Source: DATBLY01 sp963705545 (GTDB lineage: Bacteria > Actinomycetota > UBA4738 > HRBIN12). Taken from it: a stretch of DNA of 64,000 nucleotides. The stretch lies in contig CAVPJX010000001.1 of the NCBI GenBank assembly GCA_963705545.1, positions 1,178,001-1,242,000 of the forward strand. The letters are read 5' to 3'. Under the pieces are notes generated by a model. That model saw only the letters and a program-made list of their open reading frames with translations, was not told the DNA's origin and ran no database searches. Made by a program: the position numbers and the translations under genes. Of this stretch, positions 8,334 through 20,676 are shown in pieces (the stretch's first letter is position 1; every line of letters starts with the position of its first letter).

Positions 8334-8804
8334 TCACCATCGGTAGTGCGCGAACGCCCGGTTCGCCTCGGCCATCTTGTGCATGTCCTCGCGCCGCTTG
8401 ACCGAGGTCCCCGTCCCGTTCGCCGCGTCCATGATCTCGGCGACGAGACGCTCCGCCATCGAGGGCTCACGACGCTGGCGGCTGTAGTTAACGAGCCACC
8501 GGAGGGCGAGGGTGGTGCCGCGCTGCGGCTTCACCTCGATCGGTACCTGGTAGGAGGCGCCTCCGACCCGGCGGGATTTCACCTCGAGCATCGGGCGTAC
8601 GTTCTCGACGGCCTTCTTGAGCGTGATCACCGGATCGTTCGCGGTCCGCTCGGAGATGACCTCGAGCGCCTTGTAGACCGTGCGCTCGGCGACCGTCTTC
8701 TTCCCGTGGAGCAGCACCTTGTTCACCAACTGGGTGACCAGCGGGTTCTGGTACACGGGGTCCGGCAGGACCTCGCGGCGAGCGGCGGCGCCCTTGCGTG
8801 GCAT
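8334..8804 (-). CDS. rpsG: 30S ribosomal protein S7
   Basis: Encodes 156 residues of S7, the primary 16S rRNA binding protein of the small-subunit head. It starts MPRKGAAARREVLPDPVYQN and contains QLVNKVLLHGKKTVAERTVY and GGASYQVPIEVKPQRGTTLA, which are diagnostic, and ends AEANRAFAHYRW. The ATG (8802-8804) is set by homology; the frame stays open upstream through rpsL and beyond. It is 2 bp from the rpsL stop. Confidence 0.97.
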   Translation of the reverse strand: MPRKGAAARREVLPDPVYQNPLVTQLVNKVLLHGKKTVAERTVYKALEVISERTANDPVITLKKAVENVRPMLEVKSRRVGGASYQVPIEVKPQRGTTLALRWLVNYSRQRREPSMAERLVAEIMDAANGTGTSVKRREDMHKMAEANRAFAHYRW

Positions 8805-8806
8805 CG

Positions 8807-9181
8807 CTACTCGGCACCCTTCTTCGCGCCGTAGCGCGAGCGCGCCTGCTTGCGGTCCTTCACGCCGGCGGTATCGAGGGTGCCGCGGACGATCTTGTAT
8901 CGAACACCCGGCATGTCCTTCACCCGTCCACCGCGCACGAGCACGATGGAGTGCTCCTGGAGGTTGTGACCCACACCAGGGATGTACGCGGTCACCTCGA
9001 TCTGCGACGTGAGCCGGACACGAGCGACCTTCCGCAGGGCGGAGTTCGGCTTCTTCGGGGTGGCGGTGTAGACGCGCGTGCAGACGCCCCGCCGCTGAGG
9101 GGATCCCTTCAGCGCCGGGCTCTTGGTCTTCGTCTTGGGCTGCTTGCGGCCCTTCCGAACGAGTTGTTGGATCGTGGGCAT
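8807..9181 (-). CDS. rpsL: 30S ribosomal protein S12
   Basis: Encodes 124 residues of S12, the decoding-centre protein and a target of streptomycin-resistance mutations. The conserved loop TPKKPNSALRKVARVRLTS carries lysines at both positions corresponding to the E. coli K42/K43 pair, and GGRVKDMPGVRYKIVRGTLD is also wild type, so there is no sign of a classical resistance change. It is the first gene of the str operon; a promoter is visible about 170 bp upstream. Confidence 0.98.
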   Translation of the reverse strand: MPTIQQLVRKGRKQPKTKTKSPALKGSPQRRGVCTRVYTATPKKPNSALRKVARVRLTSQIEVTAYIPGVGHNLQEHSIVLVRGGRVKDMPGVRYKIVRGTLDTAGVKDRKQARSRYGAKKGAE

Positions 9182-9351
9182 GGCTGCCTCGTCTGCACTC
9201 TGTCGTTGTCAAACACCGGAGCCGGGGTACCACACCCAGACCCGCGGACCGAGTTCCCGGTGCGCAGCGCACGCGCGACGTACCGGGGTCCTCCTCCGGA
9301 TGGAGATGAGGCGCGCCTGCTGGCCCGCCGAGCCGGGGCGCGACCGCCAAA

Positions 9352-9379
9352 ACTACAGGTCACACGCACGGAGTGTCAA
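9352..9379 (-). promoter_or_regulatory. Predicted promoter of the str operon
   Basis: On the minus strand a perfect TTGACA (9374-9379) is followed after 16 bp by TGTAGT (9352-9357), which fits the TANNNT-like -10 of housekeeping sigma factors in four of six consensus positions. Transcription would start near 9345, giving a 5' leader of about 165 nt before rpsL (9182-9345), in which I see no gene. The element lies between rpsL and the divergent gene starting at 9406. Confidence 0.7.
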
Positions 9380-9405
9380 CCTGGGACGGTAGGTACCGTC
9401 CGACC

Positions 9406-10209
9406 GTGTCGGCCCCACGCCCGAACCTACCGGATCTCGCGAGGATCGCGGAGCGCGCCGCCCGCGCGGGCGGGGAGATCATCCTCGCGGCCGAGCCCGG
9501 CGCCGGTGGCGCCCCCGAGCTCAAGGGCTCCGGTGACTACGTCACCGCGGTCGACCGCGCGAGCGAAGCGGCGATCGTCCGGCTCCTCGCCGAGGCCACG
9601 CCCGGCATCCCGGTGGTGGGCGAGGAAGGCGGGGGCCGGTCCGGCGACGAATACTGGCTCGTGGACCCGCTGGACGGCACCGCCAACTTCCTGCACGGGT
9701 TCCCCGTCGTTGCCGTCTCGGTGGCGCTGATCCGCGAGACCGTGCCGGTCGCCGGCAGCGTCCACGCCCCCTTCCTCGACCAGACGTACCGGGCCGCCCA
9801 GGGCTTCGGGGCCTGGGACGTGCGCGCCGACGGCGGCGAGCTAGTCATCCGGGTCTCGGAGCGCCCGGTGGAGCGGGCGATCGTCGGCACGGGCTTCCCG
9901 TTCCGCCGCAAGGCGGACCTCTCCCGGCGCTACCTCGCGACGATGGCTGCCGCACTGGGGCGGTTCGAGGACCTGCGCCGGCCCGGCGCGGCGGCGCTCG
10001 ACCTCGCTTGGGTCGCGGCCGGGGTGTTCGAGGGATTCTTCGAGCTCGCCCTGGGGCCCTGGGACGTCGCCGCGGGGACGATCCTGGTCCGCGAGGCGGG
10101 CGGCGTCGTCTCGGACTGGGGCGGCGGACCTGACGTCCTCGCGGGGAGCATCCTCGCGGGGTCCGAACCGATCCACGCGGCGCTTCTCGAGCTCGCGGCC
10201 AGGGCCTGA
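9406..10209 (+). CDS. Inositol monophosphatase family protein
   Basis: Encodes 267 residues of a Mg-dependent, Li-sensitive-type phosphatase of the IMPase/FBPase superfamily. The metal-binding motifs are intact: GEEGG (near residue 77), WLVDPLDGTANFLHG (near 88) and LGPWDVAAGTILVREAGG near 220. Possible substrates are inositol phosphates, fructose-1,6-bisphosphate, PAP or histidinol phosphate; the sequence does not decide among them. GTG at 9406 was chosen because the alternative GTG at 9373 lies inside the -35 box of the divergent str promoter. It is transcribed away from rpsL and its stop is 64 bp before a gene remnant on the other strand. Confidence 0.88.
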   Translation: MSAPRPNLPDLARIAERAARAGGEIILAAEPGAGGAPELKGSGDYVTAVDRASEAAIVRLLAEATPGIPVVGEEGGGRSGDEYWLVDPLDGTANFLHGFPVVAVSVALIRETVPVAGSVHAPFLDQTYRAAQGFGAWDVRADGGELVIRVSERPVERAIVGTGFPFRRKADLSRRYLATMAAALGRFEDLRRPGAAALDLAWVAAGVFEGFFELALGPWDVAAGTILVREAGGVVSDWGGGPDVLAGSILAGSEPIHAALLELAARA

Positions 10210-10273
10210 GGTCACAGGCGCGAGCTCGAGGAGCGCCGGGCGGGGGCCGGATCGACCCCCATCCGAGCGTGCC

Positions 10274-10576
10274 TTACGTCTCGACCTGCCGGACGCGGGT
10301 CGTGTGGTTCGTCAGGAGCGGCCGCGTCTCACCGCAGTTCGCGTCGGCGAGCCATCCATCCAGGCCGCACGTCGACGAGACGTACTCGGCGGTCATCCAG
10401 ATCGAGTTGTCGATGCCGGGCACCGCGTAACCGTAGTCACCCACCGGGGACGGAACTCTCCGATCGCCGTGCCGCTGAGGCCATCGAGGGTGAGCCACCC
10501 ACGGCCACGACGTGCACGGCATCGGAGGCGACCCCGAACCCGACCGGGATGAACACGGGGCTCGGACAATGGTCAC
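10274..10576 (-). pseudogene. Remnant of a secreted-type protein gene, 3' end only
   Basis: The last ~55 codons read like real protein (YGYAVPGIDNSIWMTAEYVS, then TCGLDGWLADANCGETRPLL), with a cysteine pair and a clean TAA. Upstream of this, coding potential jumps between frames: one alternative frame reads VFIPVGFGVASDAVHVVAVG before it hits a stop, another reads TLDGLSGTAIGEFRPRWVTT. No coherent start exists before the rpoC terminator. I read it as the decayed 3' end of an exported protein gene; the family is unknown to me. It could also be a short orphan gene, which I consider less likely. Confidence 0.4.
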
Positions 10577-10609
10577 GCTAGGCCTGGTCGCCCGAAGCGG
10601 TCAAGACGA

Positions 10610-10647
10610 CGAACGGCGAGGACCCGTCACCGGATCCCCGCCGTTCG
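10610..10647 (-). terminator. Hairpin terminator after rpoC
   Basis: Two 17-nt arms (10610-10626 and 10631-10647) pair around a 4-nt loop with only two G-U type mismatches, starting 12 bp past the rpoC stop. The minus-strand sequence after the hairpin is only mildly T-rich (GTCGTCTTGACC), as is common in GC-rich genomes. It separates the rpoBC transcript from the remnant at 10274-10576. Confidence 0.75.
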
Positions 10648-10659
10648 CCGTAGGAAGGG

Positions 10660-14568
<3,909 letters not shown>

Positions 14569-14645
14569 TTAGCAGCTCGCCTCCCTTGCGCCTCTTGGGC
14601 GTGGCTCGCTCTCCATCCGGTTCAACGCTCGCGTGTTCCCGAGGC

Positions 14646-17600
14646 TCAATCGAAGTCCGCCCCGGCCGGCTCCCGACGGGACAGGTCGATCCCGAGCTCC
14701 TCGGCGGCCCGGAACACGTCCTCGTCGGTCTCCCGCAGCTCGATCTCCTCGCCCGAGCTGGAACGGACCTCCACGTTCAGGCAGAGGGACTGCATCTCCT
14801 TGATCAGGACCTTGAACGACTCGGGGATCCCGGGCTCGGGGATGTTCTCGCCCTTGACGATGGCCTCGTAGACCTTCACGCGGCCGAGCACGTCGTCCGA
14901 CTTGATCGTGAGCAGCTCCTGCAGGGCGTACGCGGCGCCGTAGGCCTCGAGGGCCCAGACCTCCATCTCACCGAAGCGTTGGCCCCCGAACTGCGCCTTC
15001 CCGCCCAGCGGCTGCTGGGTGATCATCGAGTACGGGCCGGTCGACCGGGCGTGGATCTTGTCGTCGACGAGGTGGAGCAGCTTCAGGATGTACGCGACCC
15101 CGACCGTGACCGGCTCCTCGAAGGGCTGGCCCGAGCGCCCGTCGAACAGACGGGCCTTCCCGACGTCGTCGATCAGCTTCTGACCGTCGGCGTTCGGGTG
15201 CGAGCTCCGGATCGCCTCCAGGATCTCGCCCTCGCGGGCACCGTCGAACACGGGCGTGGCCACGTGCACGGGTCCCGGGTGATCGGTCCCGTCCTTCGTG
15301 AAGCCCACCAGGGACGCGTAGCCCAGATGCGCCTCGAGGACCTGCCCCAGGTTCATCCGGGACGGGACGCCGAGCGGGTTCAGGATGATGTCGACCGGGG
15401 TTCCGTCCTCGAGGAAGGGCATGTCCTCCTCGGGCAGGATCGTCGAGATGACGCCCTTGTTCCCGTGGCGCCCCGCCAGCTTGTCGCCGTCGGAGATCTT
15501 CCGCTTCTGGGCGACGTAGACACGGACCAGCTGGTTCACGCCGGGCGGCAGCTCGTCGCCGTCGTCGCGGCTGAACACGCGGACCCCGATCACCTTGCCC
15601 TGCTCGCCGTGCGGCACCTTGAGCGAGGTATCGCGGACCTCGCGCGCCTTCTCACCGAAGATCGCGCGGAGCAACCGCTCCTCGGGCGTGAGCTCCGTCT
15701 CGCCCTTGGGCGTGACCTTCCCGACCAGGTAGTCGCCCGGGTTCACCTCGGCGCCGATCCGGACGATGCCCCGCTCGTCGAGATCCTTCAGGATCTCCTC
15801 CGAGACGTTCGGGATGTCGCGGGTGATCTCCTCCGCGCCGAGCTTGGTGTCGCGGGCGTCGACCTCGTGCTCCTCGATGTGGATCGAGGTCAGCAGGTCG
15901 TCCTTGACCAGCCGCTCGGAGATGATGATCGCGTCCTCGTAGTTGTGGCCCTCCCACGGCATGTAGGCGACGACGAGGTTCTTCCCGAGGGCGATCTCGC
16001 CGGCCTCGGTGGAGGGACCGTCGGCGATGACCTGGCCCTTCGCCACGCGATCACCGACGCTGACGATCGGCTTCTGGTTGATGTTCGTGCCCTGGTTCGA
16101 GCGTCGGAACTTGAGGAGCTTGTACACGCGGAGGTTGCCCGTCCGCTCCTTGATCACGATCTCGTCTGCGGACACATCCTCGACGGTCCCGGCCTCGAGC
16201 GTGATGACGACGTCCCCCGCGTCGACCGCGGCGCGGAACTCCACGCCGGTGCCGACGAGCGGCGCCTCGGAGCGCAGCAACGGCACGGCCTGTCGCTGCA
16301 TGTTGGCCCCCATCAGGGCCCGGTTCGCGTCGTCGTGCTCGAGGAACGGGATCAGCGCGGCCGCGACCGAGACGAGCTGCTTGGGCGAGACGTCCATGTA
16401 GTCGACCTCGTCCGGAAGGACGGAGTCGACCTCGCCGCCCTTGCGGCGGACCAGGACCGTGGGCTCGGTGAACTTCCCGGTCTTGTCGATCGCGGCGTTC
16501 GCCTGTGCGATGACGTGCTTGTCCTCCTCGTCCGCGGAGAGGTAGTCGATCTTGTCCGTCACCTTGCCGCCGACCACGCGGCGGTACGGGGTCTCGATGA
16601 ACCCGAACTGGTTGATGCGCCCGTAGGTCGACAGCGACCCGATCAGCCCGATGTTCGGACCCTCCGGCGTCTCGATCGGGCACATCCGGCCGTAGTGCGA
16701 CGGGTGGACGTCGCGGACCTCGAACCCGGCGCGCTCCCTCGACAGGCCACCCGGCCCGAGGGCGGACAGCCGCCGCTTGTGGGTCAGGCCCGCCAGGGTG
16801 TTCGTCTGGTCCATGAACTGCGAGAGCTGCGATGTCCCGAAGAACTCCTTGATCGACGCGACGACCGGACGGATGTTGATCAGCGTCTGCGGCGTGATCG
16901 CCTCGACGTCCTGGGTCGTCATCCGCTCCTTCACCACACGCTCCATGCGAGAGAGCCCGATCCGGATCTGGTTCTGGATCAGCTCCCCCACCGAGCGCAG
17001 CCGGCGGTTCCCGAAGTGGTCGATGTCGTCGGGGTCGTACCCCTCCTCGCCGGCGTGCAGCTTCACGAGGTACCGGACGGTCTTGATGATGTCCTCGTAG
17101 GTCAGGACGGCCTTGTACTTCGGCGCGCCCGCACCCGACTCGTCCTTCTGCATCTCGGAGAACACCCGGTAGCGGATCTGCTCCCAGGCCTTCTTGTCGG
17201 GGTTATCGAGCTCGGCGATCGTCTTGGCGTGCGCGCGGAGCTGCTTGAGCGCGTCGCCCGCCGCCGGCCCGAGCTTCTTGTCCACCTTGTGCCGTCCGAC
17301 CCGCGCGAGGTCGTACCGCTTCGGGTTGAAGAAGAGGTTCTCGAGCAGGGTGCGCGCGGAGTCGGCCGTAGGCGGCTCGCCGGGACGGAGCTTCCGGTAG
17401 ATGTCCTCGAGCGCCTCTTCCTGCGTCTCGACGTGATCCTTGTCCAGCGTGAGCTGGACCGACGGCGCCTGGTCGAACAGCGCCAGGATCTCGTCGGCCG
17501 TCCAACCGAGCGCCTTCAGAAGGACCGTGACGCTCTGGCGGCGCTTCCGGTCGATCCGGACGCCGACCGTGTCCTTCTTGTCGACGTCGAACTCGAGCCA

Positions 17601-18098
17601 CGCGCCCCGGCCCGGGATGATCTTCGCGACGTAGATGTCACGATCGGACGTCTTGTCGGCCTCCCGGCTGAAGTAGACGCCCGGCGAACGGACGAGCTGC
17701 GAGACGACGACGCGCTCGGTCCCGTTGATGATGAAGGTGCCCCGCTCGGTCATGATCGGGAAGTCCCCCATGAAGACTTCCTGCTCCTTGATCTCGCCGG
17801 TCACCTTGTTGACGAAGGTGGCCTCGACGAAGAGCGGCTGGCTATAGGTGATGTCCTTGTCGCGGCACTCCTCTTCGGAGGCCTTGACCTCCTTGAACTG
17901 ATGGCGGCCGAAGTAGAGCTGGAACTGTTCGGTGAAGTCCTCGATCGGCGATACCTCTTCGAGGACCTCCTTCAGCCCTTCCGACAGGAGCCAGTCGAAG
18001 GACTCCCGCTGGATGCCCACGAGGTCGGGAAGTCCCAACACCTCGTCGAGCTTGGAGAAACTGACACGATCGCGGACAGGGACGAGCTGCTCAGGCAA
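14646..18098 (-). CDS. rpoB: DNA-directed RNA polymerase subunit beta
   Basis: Encodes 1150 residues, the length usual for actinobacterial RpoB. The rifampicin-pocket region reads GTSQLSQFMDQTNTLAGLTH followed by KRRLSALGPGGLSRERAGFE, the drug-sensitive consensus. The TTG at 18096-18098 is chosen as start: it has a GGGAGGG Shine-Dalgarno 5-8 nt upstream, and similarity to other beta subunits (PEQLVPVRDRVSFSKLDEVL) begins there. The frame stays open for 250 more codons upstream, but that stretch belongs to the epimerase-like gene and the promoter. It heads the rpoBC operon. Confidence 0.98.
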   Translation of the reverse strand: MPEQLVPVRDRVSFSKLDEVLGLPDLVGIQRESFDWLLSEGLKEVLEEVSPIEDFTEQFQLYFGRHQFKEVKASEEECRDKDITYSQPLFVEATFVNKVTGEIKEQEVFMGDFPIMTERGTFIINGTERVVVSQLVRSPGVYFSREADKTSDRDIYVAKIIPGRGAWLEFDVDKKDTVGVRIDRKRRQSVTVLLKALGWTADEILALFDQAPSVQLTLDKDHVETQEEALEDIYRKLRPGEPPTADSARTLLENLFFNPKRYDLARVGRHKVDKKLGPAAGDALKQLRAHAKTIAELDNPDKKAWEQIRYRVFSEMQKDESGAGAPKYKAVLTYEDIIKTVRYLVKLHAGEEGYDPDDIDHFGNRRLRSVGELIQNQIRIGLSRMERVVKERMTTQDVEAITPQTLINIRPVVASIKEFFGTSQLSQFMDQTNTLAGLTHKRRLSALGPGGLSRERAGFEVRDVHPSHYGRMCPIETPEGPNIGLIGSLSTYGRINQFGFIETPYRRVVGGKVTDKIDYLSADEEDKHVIAQANAAIDKTGKFTEPTVLVRRKGGEVDSVLPDEVDYMDVSPKQLVSVAAALIPFLEHDDANRALMGANMQRQAVPLLRSEAPLVGTGVEFRAAVDAGDVVITLEAGTVEDVSADEIVIKERTGNLRVYKLLKFRRSNQGTNINQKPIVSVGDRVAKGQVIADGPSTEAGEIALGKNLVVAYMPWEGHNYEDAIIISERLVKDDLLTSIHIEEHEVDARDTKLGAEEITRDIPNVSEEILKDLDERGIVRIGAEVNPGDYLVGKVTPKGETELTPEERLLRAIFGEKAREVRDTSLKVPHGEQGKVIGVRVFSRDDGDELPPGVNQLVRVYVAQKRKISDGDKLAGRHGNKGVISTILPEEDMPFLEDGTPVDIILNPLGVPSRMNLGQVLEAHLGYASLVGFTKDGTDHPGPVHVATPVFDGAREGEILEAIRSSHPNADGQKLIDDVGKARLFDGRSGQPFEEPVTVGVAYILKLLHLVDDKIHARSTGPYSMITQQPLGGKAQFGGQRFGEMEVWALEAYGAAYALQELLTIKSDDVLGRVKVYEAIVKGENIPEPGIPESFKVLIKEMQSLCLNVEVRSSSGEEIELRETDEDVFRAAEELGIDLSRREPAGADFD

Positions 18099-18165
18099 GA
18101 ACGATCCCTCCCAGGGAGACGAGCTGGCGCACAGCGAAGCGCGGCGAACGGCACGGCAAACGAGC

Positions 18166-18194
18166 AGTGTACGCACGGATGCAGGCACAGTCAA
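18166..18194 (-). promoter_or_regulatory. Predicted rpoBC promoter
   Basis: On the minus strand TTGACT (18189-18194) is separated by 17 bp from TACACT (18166-18171), five and four matches to the sigma-70-type consensus. The start of transcription would be near 18159, leaving a leader of about 60 nt before the TTG start of rpoB. Its presence means rpoBC does not depend on read-through from rplJL, which is cut off by two extra genes and a terminator. Confidence 0.68.
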
Positions 18195-18277
18195 CCGTGC
18201 CTGCCGTCGCCCCGGGCAGGGCAGGGCGGAAGGGTACGCCGTCGTCCGGCCCGGGTCAACCCAGGATCGACCGGACC

Positions 18278-18806
18278 TCAGGCGTACCCGGGCGGGTCGG
18301 CCAGGACCTCCCGCAAGGGCGGGTTCCTCCGATCCCGCTCCGACAGGACCGGGTCGGAGAGCGGCCAGTCGATCCCCAGGTCGGGATCGTCCCAGGCGAC
18401 GCCCCATTCGTCGTCGCCCGCGTACTCGCGATCCACCAGGTAGAGCAGCGAGAAGGGCTCCGTCGCGGCGAACCCATGGGCCACGCCGGCCGGGATGTAC
18501 AGCGTCGAAGGACGGGTGGCGTCGAGCTCCTGGGTGACCGCACGTCCGTGCGTCGGGGACCCCGCCCGGAGGTCGAACAAGCGCGGCCGTGGCCCTGCCG
18601 GCGACGGGTACCCACAGGTCCGACTGCCGCCGGTGGAAGTGCAGGCCGCGCACCACCCCCGCCGCCGACGTCGAGAGGTTCGCCTGGACCATCGCGGGAA
18701 CGCCGGCCAGCACGCTCCGGCGGTAGAGCTCAGCGAACGACCCTCGAAGGTCGCCATGGACCTCCAGGGGCCCGAACGCCGCCCCGGCGATCGCGGCCCG
18801 GTCCAC
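18278..18806 (-). pseudogene. dTDP-4-dehydrorhamnose 3,5-epimerase-like gene with a frameshift
   Basis: Two frames together spell a 175-residue RmlC/cupin protein. The first reads HGDLRGSFAELYRRSVLAGV, then STSAAGVVRGLHFHRRQSDL; the second continues FDLRAGSPTHGRAVTQELDA, then YIPAGVAHGFAATEPFSLLY and ends in GIDWPLSDP-type sequence. The RGLH histidine and the IPAGVAHGF motif that form the epimerase active site are both present. The break lies near 18575-18580, where an extra T in GCGCTTGTTCGACC moves the frame by one; deleting it restores ALFDLRAG. The gap-corrected length fits the family. Start GTG (18804-18806) follows the HTH gene by 8 bp. Either a sequencing error or a recent pseudogene. 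Confidence 0.75.
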
Positions 18807-18814
18807 GGGATCGG

Positions 18815-19243
18815 TCAGGATGCGTCGGCCCCGGAGGGGGCTCCGACCCACGCGATGGGCTCGGCGTCGACGATGGACGGCTCGTCCGCCGGACCGGCGA
18901 CCGACTCGATGCCACCGAGGGCCTCGACCATGTCGGCGACCGCGTGCGCCAAACGCACCCCCTGCTCGGACGAGGAGACGCGGACCCCGCGCTGATCGAG
19001 CACCGCGAAGAACTCGTCCAGGACCACGCGACGATCCCCGAGCAACGATGCCTCCGACACGTTCAGTGCTTGGGCGAGCTTGGCCAGGGTCTGGATCGAC
19101 GGCTCGACGTGACCGTTCTCGTACCGGGACAGCCGGGCCTTCGGGATCCCCGACAGATCCTCCAATTCCGACTGGCTGAGACCGGCGCCGACCCGAGCCG
19201 CACGCAGGCGATGGCCGAGATGACCGCCGTCGTCAGCGCGCAT
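18815..19243 (-). CDS. XRE-family helix-turn-helix regulator
   Basis: Encodes 142 residues. An HTH_3 domain occupies residues ~8-62, with the recognition part GLSQSELEDLSGIPKARLSR followed by YENGHVEPSIQTLAKLAQAL. The remaining ~80 residues have no recognisable domain and end in an acidic, Ala/Pro-rich tail. The ATG at 19241-19243 is preferred; the frame is open upstream but that part spans the rplL terminator. It is followed 8 bp later by the epimerase-like gene, so the two are probably one transcript inserted between rplL and rpoB. Target unknown. Confidence 0.85.
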   Translation of the reverse strand: MRADDGGHLGHRLRAARVGAGLSQSELEDLSGIPKARLSRYENGHVEPSIQTLAKLAQALNVSEASLLGDRRVVLDEFFAVLDQRGVRVSSSEQGVRLAHAVADMVEALGGIESVAGPADEPSIVDAEPIAWVGAPSGADAS

Positions 19244-19328
19244 GGGGACCCGTCTCCTGCTCAGGTGACCGACCGAACCGGCGAACGATAGCACGGGCTC
19301 CGACGCACCCGGTACCCGAGGGATCGAA

Positions 19329-19357
19329 CCGGGGCGGGGCCATCGGCCCCGCCCCGG
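19329..19357 (-). terminator. Hairpin terminator after rplJL
   Basis: A perfect 13-bp GC stem (19329-19341 with 19345-19357) with a 3-nt loop begins 25 bp past the rplL stop. No long T-run follows, as often in GC-rich actinobacteria. It would end the rplJ-rplL transcript and insulate the HTH gene downstream. Confidence 0.75.
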
Positions 19358-19382
19358 AAGGACTTGCATCCCAGTCGATCTG

Positions 19383-19775
19383 CTACTTGATCTCGACCGA
19401 CGCTCCCGCGGCCTCGAGGGCCTCCTTGGCCTTGTCAGCGGCCTCCTTGTTCACGCGCTCCAGCACGGGCTTGGGCGCACCGTCGACCAGGTCCTTGGCC
19501 TCCTTCAGACCGAGGCTCGTCAACGCGCGAACCTCCTTGATGACCTGGATCTTCTTGTCGCCGGCGCTCGCGAGGATGACGTCGAACTCCGTCTGCTCCT
19601 CCTCCGCTTCGCCGCCGGCGCCGGCGGCTCCGCCTGGGGCGGCCATCATCACCGGAGCGGCCGCGGCCGCCTGCACGTCGAAGGCCTCCTCGAACGCCTT
19701 GATGAACTCCGAGAGTTCCAGCAGCGTCATGTCCTTGAACTGCTCGAGCAGGTCGTCGGTGCCGAGCTTCGCCAT
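19383..19775 (-). CDS. rplL: 50S ribosomal protein L7/L12
   Basis: Encodes 130 residues of the stalk protein that recruits elongation factors. The N-terminal dimer domain (LLEQFKDMTLLELSEFIKAF), an Ala/Gly-rich hinge and the C-terminal factor-binding domain (VRALTSLGLKEAKDLVDGAP) are intact. The ATG at 19775 is chosen over the ATG at 19781 because the AAGGGA Shine-Dalgarno sits about 7 nt before it and would be too close to the other. It immediately follows rplJ, the conserved arrangement. Confidence 0.97.
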   Translation of the reverse strand: MAKLGTDDLLEQFKDMTLLELSEFIKAFEEAFDVQAAAAAPVMMAAPGGAAGAGGEAEEEQTEFDVILASAGDKKIQVIKEVRALTSLGLKEAKDLVDGAPKPVLERVNKEAADKAKEALEAAGASVEIK

Positions 19776-19777
19776 CG

Positions 19778-20500
19778 TCATCCCTTCCCTTCTCCGTCGT
19801 CTGGGTCGGCTTCCGCGACCTCGGGTTCGTCGTCGGCGGCCGCATCGATCACCGGCGTCGCCGTGGCTTCATCCGCGCCCTCGTCCGTGGCTCGATCGGT
19901 CGGCTCCGGCGGAGCGTCGGCGGCCTCGTCGGACACCACGGCCTCCGCCGTTCCGTCCGCAGGTGACGCCTCGGCCTCGGGATCGGCGGGCACCTTCTCC
20001 TTGAAGGCCTCCAGGAGCGAGAGGAACCGTGCCGGCGCGGCAGCGAACATGGCCGCGGCACGCGTCATCTCACCCTTCAGCAGGCCGGCGATCTTCGACA
20101 GCATGACCTCGCGCGACTCGAGTTCCGCGAGCGCCTTCGCCTCGACGGCCGACAGGACTTTGCCGTCGAGATAGCCGCCCTTCAGGACGAGGGCCGGGAA
20201 CCGCTTGGCGGCGTCCACGACCTTCTTCGCGGCGGCGACCGGGTCGCCGGCCACGAACGCGACCGCCGACGGACCCTCCAGGAACGACTCGAGCTCCGCG
20301 GCCCCGGCGTCGGTCACCGCGCGGCGCATCAGCGTGTTCTTCACCACCGCGAAGGTGGCGCCACCCTCAGCGAGGGATCGGCGCAGTTCGGTGATGTCCG
20401 AGACCGTGAGGCCGCGGTACTCGGTGAGCAGCAGCGCCTGGGAGCCCTCGATCCGCTCCTTCAGCTCACTGACCCGCTCGATCTTCTCCGTCTTCGGCAT
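19778..20500 (-). CDS. rplJ: 50S ribosomal protein L10 with a long acidic C-terminal tail
   Basis: Encodes 240 residues. The first ~170 are normal L10, which anchors L7/L12 to the stalk base: LLLTEYRGLTVSDITELRRS, VVKNTLMRRA and the C-terminal helix AAMFAAAPARFLSLLEAFKE. The last ~65 residues are a low-complexity, Asp/Glu/Ala-rich tail (PEPTDRATDEGADEATATPV and more) not found in typical L10 proteins. A GAGGAGG Shine-Dalgarno stands 4-5 nt before the ATG. A leader hairpin lies just upstream. Confidence 0.97.
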   Translation of the reverse strand: MPKTEKIERVSELKERIEGSQALLLTEYRGLTVSDITELRRSLAEGGATFAVVKNTLMRRAVTDAGAAELESFLEGPSAVAFVAGDPVAAAKKVVDAAKRFPALVLKGGYLDGKVLSAVEAKALAELESREVMLSKIAGLLKGEMTRAAAMFAAAPARFLSLLEAFKEKVPADPEAEASPADGTAEAVVSDEAADAPPEPTDRATDEGADEATATPVIDAAADDEPEVAEADPDDGEGKG

Positions 20501-20640
20501 CGCGCCTCCTCACGAATGAACGCGTCCCCGCAGACAGCGGGAACGCGCTCCGGCGCGGTCCTCGATCGGCCTCGGCAGGTACCCCGTGGGATGGTCGTGC
20601 TTCCGTGGGGATTACGCGTGACGCCCCTGCGGTCTGCGGC
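20501..20640 (-). promoter_or_regulatory. L10 leader (autoregulatory 5' region of rplJL)
   Basis: The ~140 nt before rplJ carry an 11-bp hairpin (20521-20531 with 20537-20547) followed by a short T-rich run, close to the Shine-Dalgarno, and further upstream a GCAGACCGCAGG stretch (near 20625-20636) of the kind present in L10 leaders, the mRNA sites bound by the L10(L12)4 complex for feedback control. The family assignment rests on position and these elements, not on a covariance-model search. Confidence 0.6.
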
Positions 20641-20646
20641 TCGACG

Positions 20647-20676
20647 AGGTTACCGGCCGACGTCGGGCCCCGACAA
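20647..20676 (-). promoter_or_regulatory. Possible rplJL promoter
   Basis: TTGTCG (20671-20676) and TAACCT (20647-20652) on the minus strand are 18 bp apart, a weak match to a housekeeping promoter with a TANNNT -10. It overlaps the 3' end of the membrane protein gene and would place the transcript start just ahead of the L10 leader. Tentative. Confidence 0.3.

Noticed and set aside
14586..18443. A 1285-codon open frame on the plus strand
   Set aside because: Fully antisense to rpoB. Its translation is Asp/Arg/Leu-rich shadow sequence without domains or a plausible start.
18099..18851. An N-terminal extension of RpoB of about 250 residues
   Set aside because: This part contains the rpoB promoter and the epimerase-like gene; the TTG at 18098 with its Shine-Dalgarno fits RpoB homology.
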